A stretch of 64,000 nt of DNA from JAOEGB01 sp041262585 (lineage in GTDB: Bacteria > Actinomycetota > Actinomycetes > Streptosporangiales > Streptosporangiaceae), in assembly GCF_041262585.1 (NCBI RefSeq), contig NZ_JBGCBZ010000005.1, forward strand, positions 248,001 through 312,000, written 5' to 3'. The notes beneath the pieces were generated by a model. The model was not told the origin of the DNA, ran no database searches, and saw only the letters and a program-made list of their open reading frames with translations. The position numbers were made by a program, and so were the translations under genes. Shown here piece by piece: positions 33,591-42,010 of this stretch (position 1 is its first letter; the number at the start of each line of letters is the position of its first letter).

Positions 33591-33684
33591 CGCGTCCGGC
33601 GGCGCCGCACGACCGCGACGGACCCGTGACGTCATCGTGACGGCCGCCGCCAAACCGGCGTCCCCGGCGCGCCGTCTTAAGGGC

Positions 33685-34773
33685 ATGACACGATTCCGGT
33701 ACGGAATGGCGGCCCTGGCCGCGGCGGCGTTCATGATTTCCGGGTGCGGCAGCGGCGAGTCCCTCAGCAGCGTGGCCGACAGTGGCGGGACGGCCCGGAG
33801 CGCGGCCGCTCCCGTGGCGCCCACGGCGGGGGGCGCAGACGGGGCCGCGGAGGGGTCCTACGCCAAGCGGGAGCCGGCCCTGGCCGAGGACGCGCGGGCG
33901 GGGGCGGACACCACGCGTGACCAGGCCCCGCTGAAGATGGAGCCGGTCGATCGGTCGATCGTCTACACGGCCGAGCTGACGGTCCGGGCCACGGACGTGG
34001 CGGCCGCGGCGGACAAGGCCAAGCAACTCGTGACAGCCGCCGGGGGCTACGTCGCGGAGGAGAAGAGCGACTCCTACTCCCGGCGCGACGAGGCGGTCAT
34101 CACCTTCAAGATCCCGCCGGCCCGCTACCAGGAGGTCCTGGCACAGCTCGGCCGCGACCTCGGCAAGCGCGAGTCGCTGCACCAGGGCGCGCAGGACGTC
34201 ACCGAGGAGGTGGCCGACGTGGACAGCCGGGTGCGGTCGGCCAAGTCCACGCTCGACCAGTTCCGCACGCTGCTCTCCAAGGCGAACAAGATCGGCGAGA
34301 TCCTGGAGATCGAGCGGGAGATCTCCAGCCGCGAGGCCGACCTGGAGGCGCTCCAGGCCAGGCAGAAGACTCTCGCCGCGCAGACCGGCATGGCGACCGT
34401 CACCCTCACCCTCACCGGTCCGGCGCCCGCGCCCGCCAAGCCGAAGGAGAAGGAGTCGGGCTTCGTCTCCGGTCTCAAGGGCGGGTGGAAGGCCCTGGTG
34501 AGATCGACCGAGGTCGCGCTGACCGTGCTCGGCGCACTGCTCCCCTGGCTCCTGATAGTCGCCGTCGTCTGGCTGGTCGTCGTGCTGGTGCTGCGCCGCG
34601 GAAGGCCTCGCCGTACGGCGGGAGCGTCCCCCGCGCCGGCCCCCGTCCCGCCGTCACCCGGCCTCGAATCCCGTACGGCGGAGCCGGCTCACGCGGGGGT
34701 GGCCCACTCGCCGGGGCGGGAGCCCGGCTCCCCCACGCCCGGGCAGCGCGAGCACGAGCAGGAGCAGGAGTAG
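33685..34773 (+). CDS. DUF4349 lipoprotein with C-terminal membrane segment
   Basis: A 362-residue protein with a signal peptide and lipobox (AAFMISGCGSG), an Ala/Gly-rich linker, then a DUF4349 domain: RSIVYTAELTVRATDVAAAADKAKQLVTAAGGYV (beta strand and helix) and a coiled coil around STLDQFRTLLSKANKIGEILEIEREISSREADLEALQARQ, quoted here by its start STLDQFRTLL. One transmembrane helix (LTVLGALLPWLLIVAVVWLVV) and a Pro/Glu-rich cytoplasmic tail follow. The family has no assigned function; envelope anchoring is inferred. ATG 33685 gives the lipobox at a normal place; GTG 33637 is the alternative. It converges with hemE. Confidence 0.83.
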   Translation: MTRFRYGMAALAAAAFMISGCGSGESLSSVADSGGTARSAAAPVAPTAGGADGAAEGSYAKREPALAEDARAGADTTRDQAPLKMEPVDRSIVYTAELTVRATDVAAAADKAKQLVTAAGGYVAEEKSDSYSRRDEAVITFKIPPARYQEVLAQLGRDLGKRESLHQGAQDVTEEVADVDSRVRSAKSTLDQFRTLLSKANKIGEILEIEREISSREADLEALQARQKTLAAQTGMATVTLTLTGPAPAPAKPKEKESGFVSGLKGGWKALVRSTEVALTVLGALLPWLLIVAVVWLVVVLVLRRGRPRRTAGASPAPAPVPPSPGLESRTAEPAHAGVAHSPGREPGSPTPGQREHEQEQE

Positions 34774-34889
34774 GCGGGCGGGCCCGGAACCTCAAAGGCG
34801 CCGCCCGGCTGAGCGGTGACCGCAGATCAACGCGCTGCCGCGGCAGCCGGCCGCGCCGCGCGCCGACCAGACGCCGCGCGCCGGGCCGC

Positions 34890-34910
34890 GCTGAGCGGTG
34901 ACCGCTCAGC
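34890..34910. terminator. Bidirectional terminator between the DUF4349 gene and hemE
   Basis: GCTGAGCGG (34890-34898) and CCGCTCAGC (34902-34910) form a perfect 9-bp stem with a TGA loop. A related sequence, GCTGAGCGGTGACCGC, occurs at about 34809. The site lies between convergent genes. Confidence 0.75.
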
Positions 34911-34928
34911 CGCTCAGGGGACCGAGGT

Positions 34929-35966
34929 TCAGCGGACCGAGATCTCGTGGACGAGGTCGGTGAGCCGGGCGAGCTGGTCCGGGTCGGTGGACGGGAGCAC
35001 GCCGTGTCCGAGGTTGAACACGTGGCCCTCCGCCACCCGGCCGCGCTCCACGACGTCGCGGGCCCGCTCGTCGACGACCTCCCAGGGGGCGAGCAGGATC
35101 GCGGGGTCGAGGTTGCCCTGGAGGGCCTTGGCCGCCCCCACCCGCAGCGCCGCCTCGTCGAGCGGCACGCGCCAGTCGACGCCGACCACGTCGGCCCCGG
35201 CCTCTCCCATGACGCCGAGCAACTCGCCCGTTCCGACCCCGAAGTGGATGCGCGGCACGCCGAGGTCCGCCAGGCCGGCGAAGATCGCGCTGGTGTGCGG
35301 CAGCACGTAGGTCCGGTAGTCGGCGGGGGCGACCGCGCCGACCCAGGAGTCGAAGAGCTGGACGGCCGACGCGCCCGCGGTGGCCTGCACGCGGAGGAAG
35401 GCCAGGGTGATGGCGGTCAGCCGCTCCATGAGCTCGTGCCACAGGTCGGGCTCGCCGTACATCATGGCCTTGGTGCGGTCGTGGTTCTTCGAGGGGCCGC
35501 CCTCGATGAGGTACGACGCCAGCGTGAAGGGGCCGCCCGCGAAGCCGATGAGCGGGATCCCGTCGAGCTCCTTGACGAGCGCCTGCACGGCCTCCGTGAC
35601 GTACGGCACGTCGACCGGCTCAAGGGGGCGCAGGGCGGCGACGGCGGCGTGGTCCCGGATCGGCGACCCCACGACCGGCCCTACGCCCGGCTTGATGTCC
35701 AGGTCGACCCCGATGGCCTTCAGCGGGACGACGATGTCGCTGAAGAAGATCGCCGCGTCCGTGCCGTACCGGCGGACCGGCTGCATGGTGACCTCCACCA
35801 CGAGGTCCGGCGTGGCGCAGGCGGTGAGCATGGGGATGCCCTCGCGCACCCTGCGGTACTCGGGCAGCGACCGGCCGGCCTGGCGCATGTACCAGACGGG
35901 CGTGTGCGGGACAGGCTCGCGCCGGCAGGCGCGGAGAAAGGCGGAGTCGGCCAGCTGGGGATTCAC
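34929..35966 (-). CDS. hemE: Uroporphyrinogen decarboxylase
   Basis: A 345-residue enzyme converting uroporphyrinogen III to coproporphyrinogen III, upstream of the CgoX/HemQ steps encoded 1.5 kb away. The active-site segment is YMRQAGRSLPEYR with R28 and R32. The catalytic Asp is in IFFSDIVVPLKAIG, and FAGGPFTLASYLIEG and NLGHGVLPSTDPDQL are present. GTG 35966 gives the family length but has GGAGG directly abutting it. GTG 35990 would add eight residues and has GGGGGA upstream. It converges with the DUF4349 gene. Confidence 0.93.
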   Translation of the reverse strand: MNPQLADSAFLRACRREPVPHTPVWYMRQAGRSLPEYRRVREGIPMLTACATPDLVVEVTMQPVRRYGTDAAIFFSDIVVPLKAIGVDLDIKPGVGPVVGSPIRDHAAVAALRPLEPVDVPYVTEAVQALVKELDGIPLIGFAGGPFTLASYLIEGGPSKNHDRTKAMMYGEPDLWHELMERLTAITLAFLRVQATAGASAVQLFDSWVGAVAPADYRTYVLPHTSAIFAGLADLGVPRIHFGVGTGELLGVMGEAGADVVGVDWRVPLDEAALRVGAAKALQGNLDPAILLAPWEVVDERARDVVERGRVAEGHVFNLGHGVLPSTDPDQLARLTDLVHEISVR

Positions 35967-36121
35967 CCTCCAAGCGTCCCACGTCAGCACACCGGCCGGT
36001 CCCCCAACCCGCCGCTCTCGGCGGCCATCGGGACGGACGACGGGGAGAGGGCGCGCCACGCCGCCCGTGTCGTGCGGCACGGATGGTGTCAATGATCGGT
36101 ATGGTGATTCCCACCCCGTCG

Positions 36122-36137
36122 TGTGAGTCATTTCACA
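36122..36137. promoter_or_regulatory. CRP-type palindrome
   Basis: TGTGAGTCATTTCACA matches the CRP consensus TGTGA-N6-TCACA exactly. It lies in the 35967-36297 gap between divergent hemE and the small gene at 36298, a region otherwise without a gene. Actinobacterial Crp proteins recognise closely similar sites. Which gene it serves is not clear. Confidence 0.5.
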
Positions 36138-36297
36138 ACTCGGCAAAGTGTTCGTTATGCGGCCATCCGGCATCCATTCCAATACCACTTTCGAGACACG
36201 CCGAGTGCGTTGCGGGGAAATGTCGGCGGGACGTGCCAACGTCGGATCAGTCCCGAGCGACCGACACGACCGTGGATCCGACGAGAGGCCCGGAGCG

Positions 36298-36489
36298 ATG
36301 ACTTCGATGTGGAGTTCCCCCGAACGCCGCACTGAGCACTGTGCCGCCCGCGACTCCGAACGCTTGTTCGGGCAGCCGCGCGGCATGGCCGGCCACGGCG
36401 GGCGTCCGGAACCGGTGTTCACGGTCGGCGGGCGCGTTCATTCGAGCGCCCCGCTAATTGCGATGGTCCTTGCGATGGTTACGGCTTGA
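36298..36489 (+). CDS. Possible 63-residue protein of unknown function
   Basis: A frame from ATG 36298 to TGA 36487-36489 with GGAG four bases before the start. It begins MTSMWSSPERRTEHCAARDS and ends in a mildly hydrophobic stretch (PLIAMVLAMVTA). No family is recognised and codon third positions are less biased than in neighbouring genes. It sits between a CRP-type site and the DUF3000 gene. It may be chance. Confidence 0.3.
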   Translation: MTSMWSSPERRTEHCAARDSERLFGQPRGMAGHGGRPEPVFTVGGRVHSSAPLIAMVLAMVTA

Positions 36490-36558
36490 CGACTACTTAT
36501 GCCCCCCACAGCCACCCCCCTGCTTCGCGCTATGCCGAATCCGACCTACTCTTCGGTC

Positions 36559-37155
36559 ATGACCCTCGGTGAACCGCCGGCGCCTCCCGCCGCCTTCCGG
36601 CGCGCGCTGGAGACGTTGCGCCCTGCCGAGGTCAGGCCGGAGATCGAGCTGGAGGACATCCCGGCGCCCCAGCGGCTCGCGCCCTATTCCGGGGCGGTCG
36701 GAGCCTCTGTCTACCGCGACGACGACGAGCTCGCCGTCGGCCGCCTGATCATGCTGTTCGACCCGGACGGCCAGCGGGGCTGGGAGGGGCCGTTCCGCCT
36801 GGTCGCCTACGTCCGCGCCGACATGGAGCCGGAGATCACCTCCGACCCGCTGCTCGGACCGGTCGCCTGGAGCTGGCTCACCGAGGCGCTCGACGCGCAC
36901 GGCGCCACGTACGCCGCCGCCGGCGGCACGGTCACCCGGGCGGTGTCGGAGGGCTTCGGCAACAAGGCCGAGGATCCCGTCACCACCGAGCTGGAGCTGC
37001 GGGCGTCCTGGTCTCCGCTGGACGAGGACCTGTCGCCGCACGTCGCCGCCTGGTGCGACCTGATGTGCATCGCGGCGGGCATCCCGCCCCTGCCCCCCGA
37101 CGTCGCGGCGCTGCATCCGCGCCCGGCTCGCCGTGAAGATCCGAAAGTCCCTTGA
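36559..37155 (+). CDS. DUF3000 protein
   Basis: A 198-residue protein of the actinobacterium-specific DUF3000 family. Conserved parts include FRRALETLRPAEVRPEIELEDIPAPQRLAPYS (near the N-terminus), VGRLIMLFDPDGQRGWEGPFRLVAYVRADMEPEI and LLGPVAWSWLTEALD. Its function is unknown. In this class of bacteria it commonly precedes the gene for an RNase D-like protein, and here it is 3 bp before one, implying coupling. ATG 36559 is preferred because the family starts shortly before FRRALE; ATG 36499 would add 20 poorly conserved residues. Confidence 0.82.
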   Translation: MTLGEPPAPPAAFRRALETLRPAEVRPEIELEDIPAPQRLAPYSGAVGASVYRDDDELAVGRLIMLFDPDGQRGWEGPFRLVAYVRADMEPEITSDPLLGPVAWSWLTEALDAHGATYAAAGGTVTRAVSEGFGNKAEDPVTTELELRASWSPLDEDLSPHVAAWCDLMCIAAGIPPLPPDVAALHPRPARREDPKVP

Positions 37156-37158
37156 CAA

Positions 37159-38382
37159 GTGACCGAACCTGAAGTCCAGCCCCTGTTGGAGCCACGCGAA
37201 GGAATTCCGCCCGTCATCGAGGACCCGGCAGCGCTGGCGGCTGCCGTGCAGGCCTTCGCCCGGGGGGCCGGGCCGGTCGCGGTCGACGCCGAGCGCGCCT
37301 CCGGCTACCGCTACAGCGGGCGCGCCTACCTGGTGCAGCTCCGCCGCGCGGGAGCGGGGAGCGCGCTCATCGACCCGGTGCCCTGCCGCGACCTCACCGC
37401 CCTGAACGACGCCCTGGGGACCGCCGAGATCGTCCTCCACGCGGCGACCCAGGACCTGCCGTGCCTCGCCGAGCTGGGCTTCCGGCCCCGGCGGCTGTTC
37501 GACACCGAGCTGGCGGGGCGGCTTCTCGGCTATGAGCGGGTCGGGCTCGGGACGATGGTGGAGGTCGTCCTCGGGCTCCGGCTGGAGAAGGGCCACTCGG
37601 CCGCCGACTGGTCGACCCGGCCGCTGCCCGAGGCCTGGCTGCGCTACGCCGCGCTCGACGTGGAGGTGCTGATCGAGCTCCGCGACGTCCTCCACGCGGA
37701 GCTGGAGACCACCGGCAAGCTGGAGTGGGCACTGGAGGAGTTCACCGCGATCCTGGCGGCCCCGACCGCGCCGCCGAGGAGCGACCCGTGGCGGCGCACC
37801 TCGGGCATCCACCGCGTCCGGACGCTGCGCGGCCTCGCCGTCGTGCGGGAGCTGTGGACGCTGCGCGACGAGATCGCCCAGGCCGCCGACCTGGCGCCGG
37901 GCCGGGTGCTGCCCGACTCGGCGATCGTGCAGGCCGCTTTGGACCAGCCGCGCACCACCAAGGCGCTCACCGACATCGCGCCGTTCACCGGCCGCAGCGC
38001 CCGCCGCCACCTGCGGGAATGGCTCGCCGCGGTGACGCGGGCGCGGAGCATGCCCGACGCGGAGCTGCCGCAGCCGGTCGGCCCCGGCGACGGCCCGCCC
38101 CCGGCCAACCGGTGGGCCGACCGCGACCCCGTCGCCGCGAAACGGCTCGCCGCCGCGCGGGCGGTGGTGGCCGCCCTCGCCGACGAGCACCGCATGCCGA
38201 CGGAGAACCTGCTCCAGCCCGACGCGGTCCGGAGGCTCACCTGGGAGCCGCCCGCCGATCTCTCGGAGGAGGCGATAGCCGTACGGCTGCGCGAGCTCGG
38301 GGCGCGGGAGTGGCAGATCGCGCTGACCGCGCACCCGATGGCCAGGGCGCTCGAACGGCTGGAGATCAAGGGCGAGGTCTGA
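37159..38382 (+). CDS. rnd: Ribonuclease D-like 3'-5' exonuclease with HRDC domain
   Basis: A 407-residue DEDDy exonuclease. Metal-binding and catalytic residues are D43 and E45 (AVDAERA), D99 (ATQDLPCL), Y163 and D167 (YAALDVEV). An HRDC domain occupies about residues 215-300 (LRGLAVVRELWTLRDEIAQ...). RNase D trims stable RNA 3' ends; the actinobacterial version likely helps process tRNA or other structured RNA. GTG 37159 begins 3 bp after the DUF3000 stop, so the two are translationally coupled. It ends 84 bp before the LacI-controlled operon. Confidence 0.9.
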   Translation: MTEPEVQPLLEPREGIPPVIEDPAALAAAVQAFARGAGPVAVDAERASGYRYSGRAYLVQLRRAGAGSALIDPVPCRDLTALNDALGTAEIVLHAATQDLPCLAELGFRPRRLFDTELAGRLLGYERVGLGTMVEVVLGLRLEKGHSAADWSTRPLPEAWLRYAALDVEVLIELRDVLHAELETTGKLEWALEEFTAILAAPTAPPRSDPWRRTSGIHRVRTLRGLAVVRELWTLRDEIAQAADLAPGRVLPDSAIVQAALDQPRTTKALTDIAPFTGRSARRHLREWLAAVTRARSMPDAELPQPVGPGDGPPPANRWADRDPVAAKRLAAARAVVAALADEHRMPTENLLQPDAVRRLTWEPPADLSEEAIAVRLRELGAREWQIALTAHPMARALERLEIKGEV

Positions 38383-38428
38383 CCTCCTCCTGCCTTGTCA
38401 TGGCGATCGCGGCATGGCTATCCTTTCG

Positions 38429-38442
38429 GGAAAGCGCTTTCC
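38429..38442. promoter_or_regulatory. LacI-type operator of the sugar operon
   Basis: GGAAAGCGCTTTCC is a perfect 14-bp palindrome with the central CG expected for LacI/GalR regulators. It lies 24 bp before the oxidoreductase start codon. A second copy, GGAAAGCGGTTTCC, stands before the lacI-type gene at 43010-43023. Confidence 0.8.
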
Positions 38443-38466
38443 ATATAGCGATGAGGAGTGCTCCGG

Positions 38467-39612
38467 ATGAGCGACCGCGTTGTCGGCGTCGTGATGAACG
38501 GCGTCACCGGCCGGATGGGGTATCGCCAGCACCTCGTCCGTTCCGTTCTGGCCATCAACGAGCAGGGCGGGGTGACGCTCTCCGACGGCAGTCGCGTCAG
38601 CCTCAGGCCCCTCCTCGTCGGCCGGGATCTCCGCAGGATCGGCGACGTCGCCGACAGGCACGGCATCTCCGACTACACCACCGACCTGGACGACGCCCTG
38701 GCGGACCCGGCGAACACGATCTACTTCGACGCCCAGGTGACCCAAGCCCGGGTCGCGGCGACCCTCAAGGCCATCGCCCTGGGCAAGCACGTCTACACGG
38801 AGAAGCCGACCGCGGAGACGGTCGCCGACGCCGTACGGCTGGCCGACGCCGCCGCGGAGGCCGGGGTGAAGAACGGCGTCGTGCAGGACAAGCTGTTCCT
38901 GCCGGGGCTGCTCAAGCTGAAGCGCCTCATCGACGGCGGGTTCTTCGGCCGGATCCTGTCGGTGCGCGGGGAGTTCGGCTACTGGGTGTTCGAGGGCGAC
39001 TGGCAGCCGGCGCAGCGCCCGTCGTGGAACTACCGGACCGAGGACGGCGGCGGCATCGTGCTCGACATGTTCCCGCACTGGGGATACGTCCTGGAGAACC
39101 TCTTCGGCCGGATCGAGTCGGTGTACGCACACGTCACGACCCACATCCCCGAGCGCTGGGACGAGCGCGGCCAGGTCTACAAGGCGACCGCCGACGACGC
39201 GGCCTACGGCGTCTTCGAGCTCGAGGGCGGCGCCGTGGCGCAGATCAACTCCTCCTGGACGGTCCGCGTGAACCGTGACGAGCTGGTGGAGTTCCAGGTG
39301 GACGGCACGCACGGCAGCGCCGTCGCCGGCCTGCGCAACTGCCGGATCCAGCATCGCGGCAGCACGCCGAGGCCGATCTGGAACCCGGACATCCCGGTCA
39401 CCGAGTCGTTCCGCGACCAGTGGCAGGAGGTGCCCGACAATGTGGAGTTCGAGAACGCCTTCAAGCTCCAGTGGGAGATGTTCATCCGCCACGTCCTGGA
39501 GGACGCCCCCTTCCCGCACACGTTCGCCGCGGGCGCCCGCAACGTGCGGATCGCCGAGCTGGGCCTGCGCTCCCACGCCGAGGGGCGCCGCCTCCCGGTG
39601 GAGGCGCTGTGA
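38467..39612 (+). CDS. Gfo/Idh/MocA family oxidoreductase
   Basis: A 381-residue NAD(P)-dependent oxidoreductase. The N-terminal Rossmann domain starts VVGVVMNGVTGRMGYRQHLV. The conserved EKP is at TEKPTAE (K113). The C-terminal domain contains RPSWNYRTEDGGGIVLDMFPHWGY with the active-site His region. Such enzymes oxidise sugars, inositols or their acids; the substrate here is unknown. ATG 38467 follows GAGGAG (38453-38458) at 8 bases. The stop overlaps the next start as GTGA. A LacI operator directly upstream indicates control by the regulator at 42 kb. Confidence 0.9.
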   Translation: MSDRVVGVVMNGVTGRMGYRQHLVRSVLAINEQGGVTLSDGSRVSLRPLLVGRDLRRIGDVADRHGISDYTTDLDDALADPANTIYFDAQVTQARVAATLKAIALGKHVYTEKPTAETVADAVRLADAAAEAGVKNGVVQDKLFLPGLLKLKRLIDGGFFGRILSVRGEFGYWVFEGDWQPAQRPSWNYRTEDGGGIVLDMFPHWGYVLENLFGRIESVYAHVTTHIPERWDERGQVYKATADDAAYGVFELEGGAVAQINSSWTVRVNRDELVEFQVDGTHGSAVAGLRNCRIQHRGSTPRPIWNPDIPVTESFRDQWQEVPDNVEFENAFKLQWEMFIRHVLEDAPFPHTFAAGARNVRIAELGLRSHAEGRRLPVEAL

Positions 39613-40799
39613 CCGGCGTCCCCATCGAGATCTCGCTGCCGGGGGCGCCCGAGCCGTACCGGCTGCGTGAGCCCGTCACCTGGGCGCGGCCGGCCGGCGC
39701 GCCGTCCTCGCGCGTGGTCTACGCGGCGGCCCACGTGGTCGCCGGCGTCCACGGCGAGAACTGCCCCGGCCTGCCCGCCGACGTCGACTGGGACGCCACG
39801 CTGCGCTTCCGGCGGCACCTGTGGTCGTACGGCCTGCGCGTCGCGGACGCCATGGACACGGCCCAGCGGAACATGGGCCTCGACTGGGCCGCCACGCGGG
39901 AGCTGATCCGGCGCAGCGCCGCCGAGGCCCGCTCCCTCGGCGACCCGGCGGAGCTGGTGGCCTGCGGCGCGGGCACCGACCACGCGCCGGACGCCGGGAC
40001 CCTCGACGAGATCATCGCCGCGTACACCGAGCAGGTCGAGACCGTGCGGACGGCCGAGGCCGGGGTGATCCTCATGGCCAGCCGCCAGCTCGCCCGCGTC
40101 GCGAGGGGCCCGGACGACTACCACGCGGTGTACGGCAAGCTGCTCGGGCAGGCCGACCGGCCGGTGATCCTGCACTGGCTGGGCGAGATGTTCGACCCCC
40201 AGCTCGCCGGATACTGGGGGTCACGCGACGTGGAGGCGGCCACCGAGTCGTTCCTCGCGCTCATCCGCGACCACGCGCCCATGGTGGAGGGCGTCAAGGT
40301 GTCGCTGCTGGACGAGGACCACGAGGTGCGGCTCCGCGCGGCGCTCCCCGAGGGCGTCCGGCTGTACACCGGGGACGACTTCAACTACCCGTCGCTGATC
40401 AAGTCGGGCTCGCACGCGCTGCTGGGCATCTTCGACGCGATCGCCCCGGCGGCGGCGGCCGCGCTCCAGGCCCTCGACGAGGCGGAGTGGGCCGGCGACG
40501 AGCCCACCCGGGCGCGGCACCTGACGGCCTACGACGAGATCTTCGGCCCGACGGTGCCGCTGTCCCGGAAGATCTTCGAAACCCCGACGTACCACTACAA
40601 GACGGGCATCGTCTTCCTCGCGTGGCTCGCCGGTCACCAGGACGGGTTCGTCATGGTCAACGGCGCCCAGTCGGCGCGCTCGATCACCCACCTGGCCGAG
40701 GTCTTCCGCCTGGCCGACCAGGCGGGCCTGCTTCCCGACCCCGAGCTGGCCGTCCACCGGATGAAGGCCCTCCTCACCACCCACGGCCTACCCGCGTGA
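39609..40799 (+). CDS. DUF993 protein (dihydrodipicolinate synthase-like TIM barrel)
   Basis: A 396-residue DUF993 protein. The family resembles class I aldolases of the DHDPS type but has not been characterised to my knowledge. Recognisable parts are SSRVVYAAAHVVAG near the N-terminus, TDHAPD, PVILHWLGEMFDPQLAGYWGS, VEGVKVSLLD (candidate Schiff-base lysine) and FETPTYHYKTGIVFLAWLAGHQ. It overlaps the upstream oxidoreductase (GTGA), implying consecutive steps in one pathway. Its stop TGA (40797-40799) lies within the first unit of repeat array A6. Confidence 0.85.
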   Translation: MTGVPIEISLPGAPEPYRLREPVTWARPAGAPSSRVVYAAAHVVAGVHGENCPGLPADVDWDATLRFRRHLWSYGLRVADAMDTAQRNMGLDWAATRELIRRSAAEARSLGDPAELVACGAGTDHAPDAGTLDEIIAAYTEQVETVRTAEAGVILMASRQLARVARGPDDYHAVYGKLLGQADRPVILHWLGEMFDPQLAGYWGSRDVEAATESFLALIRDHAPMVEGVKVSLLDEDHEVRLRAALPEGVRLYTGDDFNYPSLIKSGSHALLGIFDAIAPAAAAALQALDEAEWAGDEPTRARHLTAYDEIFGPTVPLSRKIFETPTYHYKTGIVFLAWLAGHQDGFVMVNGAQSARSITHLAEVFRLADQAGLLPDPELAVHRMKALLTTHGLPA

Positions 40800-41029
40800 T
40801 CATGCACGAGTTCCTGGTGGGGCAGCTCACCTTGAACGTGATCATGCACGAGTTCCCGCCCGGGGCTTTCATCTGCAGGGACGCCAACGGTGATCATGCA
40901 CTCAACAACGCGCGCATGATCACGAATCGCATACCCCCACGTCAGGCGGCGTGTCAGGGAATCCGTGCATGATCACGCCGGATGTGGGGGCAGGTCGGGA
41001 CCATGTCCGGGAGGCCGTGCATGATCACA
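40795..41029. repeat. 53-bp-period repeat array A6 (three forward, three reverse units)
   Basis: Forward units begin at 40795, 40837 and 40889 (42 and 52 bp). Reverse units end at 40924, 40977 and 41029 (53 and 52 bp). The inner pair (GTGATCATGC 40890-40899 with GCATGATCAC 40914-40923, loop 14) is a perfect inverted repeat. The first unit contains the DUF993 stop codon. The last reverse unit contains an ATG (41021) in frame with the epimerase gene. The array interrupts the sugar operon. Confidence 0.85.
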
Positions 41030-41047
41030 CCCAGTGAGAGGAGAGGG

Positions 41048-41902
41048 ATGGGGTTGGGCAGGGATAGGAATCGGGTTTCGCTGAACCAGTGGACCACCAG
41101 GCGGTGGTCGGTCAAGGAGGCCGTGGACGGGTGCGTACGGCACGGCGTCGGGGCCATCGGGCTGTGGCGGCAGAACGTCGCCGAGCAGGGGCTCGATGAG
41201 TCCATCACACTGGTCCGCGACGCGGGGCTGCGGGTCTCGTCACTCTGCCGGGGCGGCTTCCTCACCGGGGACTCCTACGAGGAGGACAACCGGCGGGCGA
41301 TCGACGAGGCGGCCGCGCTCGGCGCGGCGTGCCTGGTCATGGTCGTCGGAGGGCTGCCCGGCGTCGTGCCGGGCGAGCCGCTCGGGGAGATCTCCCGCGA
41401 CCTGCCGGAGGCCCGGAGGAGGGTCGCCGACGCCCTGGCCGTGCTGGCCCCCTACGCCGCCGAGCGGGGCGTCCGGCTGGGCCTGGAGCCGCTGCACCCG
41501 ATGTACTGCGCCGACCGGGCCGTCCTGTCCACCCTGGGCCAGGCGCTCGACCTCGCCGCGCCGTACGCGCCGGAGACGGTCGGGGTCGTCGTGGACACCT
41601 TCCACGTGTGGTGGGATCCGCAGGTGTTCGAGCAGATCGAGCGGGCGGGGCGGGAGGGGCGGATCGCGTCCTACCAGGTGTGCGACTTCCTGAGCCCGCT
41701 GCCCGCCGACGTCCTGCTGGGCCGCGGCATGATGGGCGACGGCGTGATCGACTTCGGGCCGCTGACCGAGGCCGTGACGGCCGCCGGGTACACGGGGGAC
41801 ATCGAGGTCGAGATCTTCAACGCCGACGTCTGGGCCGCCGACCCCGACGAGGTCATGGCGACGATGAAGACCCGCTTCGCCGCGCTCGTCCAGCCGCTCT
41901 GA
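41048..41902 (+). CDS. Sugar phosphate isomerase/epimerase (xylose-isomerase-like TIM barrel)
   Basis: A 284-residue AP-endonuclease-2/xylose-isomerase-like barrel. Visible metal-site segments are GLEPLHPMYCADRAV (Glu then His), VGVVVDTFHVWWDP (Asp-His) and GDIEVEIFNADVWA (Glu). It would isomerise or epimerise a keto-sugar or hydrolyse an intermediate in the pathway of the two genes before it. ATG 41048 follows GAGAGGAGAGGG. An in-frame ATG 41021 in the repeat is possible but less likely. The stop lies at the start of 13-bp tandem repeats and a large terminator. Confidence 0.87.
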   Translation: MGLGRDRNRVSLNQWTTRRWSVKEAVDGCVRHGVGAIGLWRQNVAEQGLDESITLVRDAGLRVSSLCRGGFLTGDSYEEDNRRAIDEAAALGAACLVMVVGGLPGVVPGEPLGEISRDLPEARRRVADALAVLAPYAAERGVRLGLEPLHPMYCADRAVLSTLGQALDLAAPYAPETVGVVVDTFHVWWDPQVFEQIERAGREGRIASYQVCDFLSPLPADVLLGRGMMGDGVIDFGPLTEAVTAAGYTGDIEVEIFNADVWAADPDEVMATMKTRFAALVQPL

Positions 41903-41947
41903 TCGGACCCCTCATCGGACCCTCTGATCGGACCCTCTGATCGGACG
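41897..41947 (+). repeat. Tandem 12-13 bp repeat at the epimerase stop
   Basis: CTCTGATCGGACC and close variants occur about four times in a row (from 41897, the second reading CCTCATCGGACC). The first copy contains the TGA stop (41900-41902). Confidence 0.75.
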
Positions 41948-41953
41948 CGACGT

Positions 41954-42010
41954 CCCCTGGTCTGAGGCGGCCGGAAGCCCCTTGAGGCTTCCCGGCGCTC
42001 AGACCAGGGG
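41954..42010. terminator. Long bidirectional terminator between the sugar operon and its lacI gene
   Basis: CCCCTGGTCTGAG (41954-41966) is the exact complement of CTCAGACCAGGGG (41998-42010). Nested inside, GGAAGCC (41973-41979) pairs with GGCTTCC (41986-41992). The right arm overlaps the last codons and stop of the lacI-type gene. Confidence 0.85.

Noticed and set aside
36493..38334. 613-codon minus-strand frame opposite DUF3000 and RNase D
   Set aside because: Antisense shadow; both plus-strand genes have family motifs and coupled starts.
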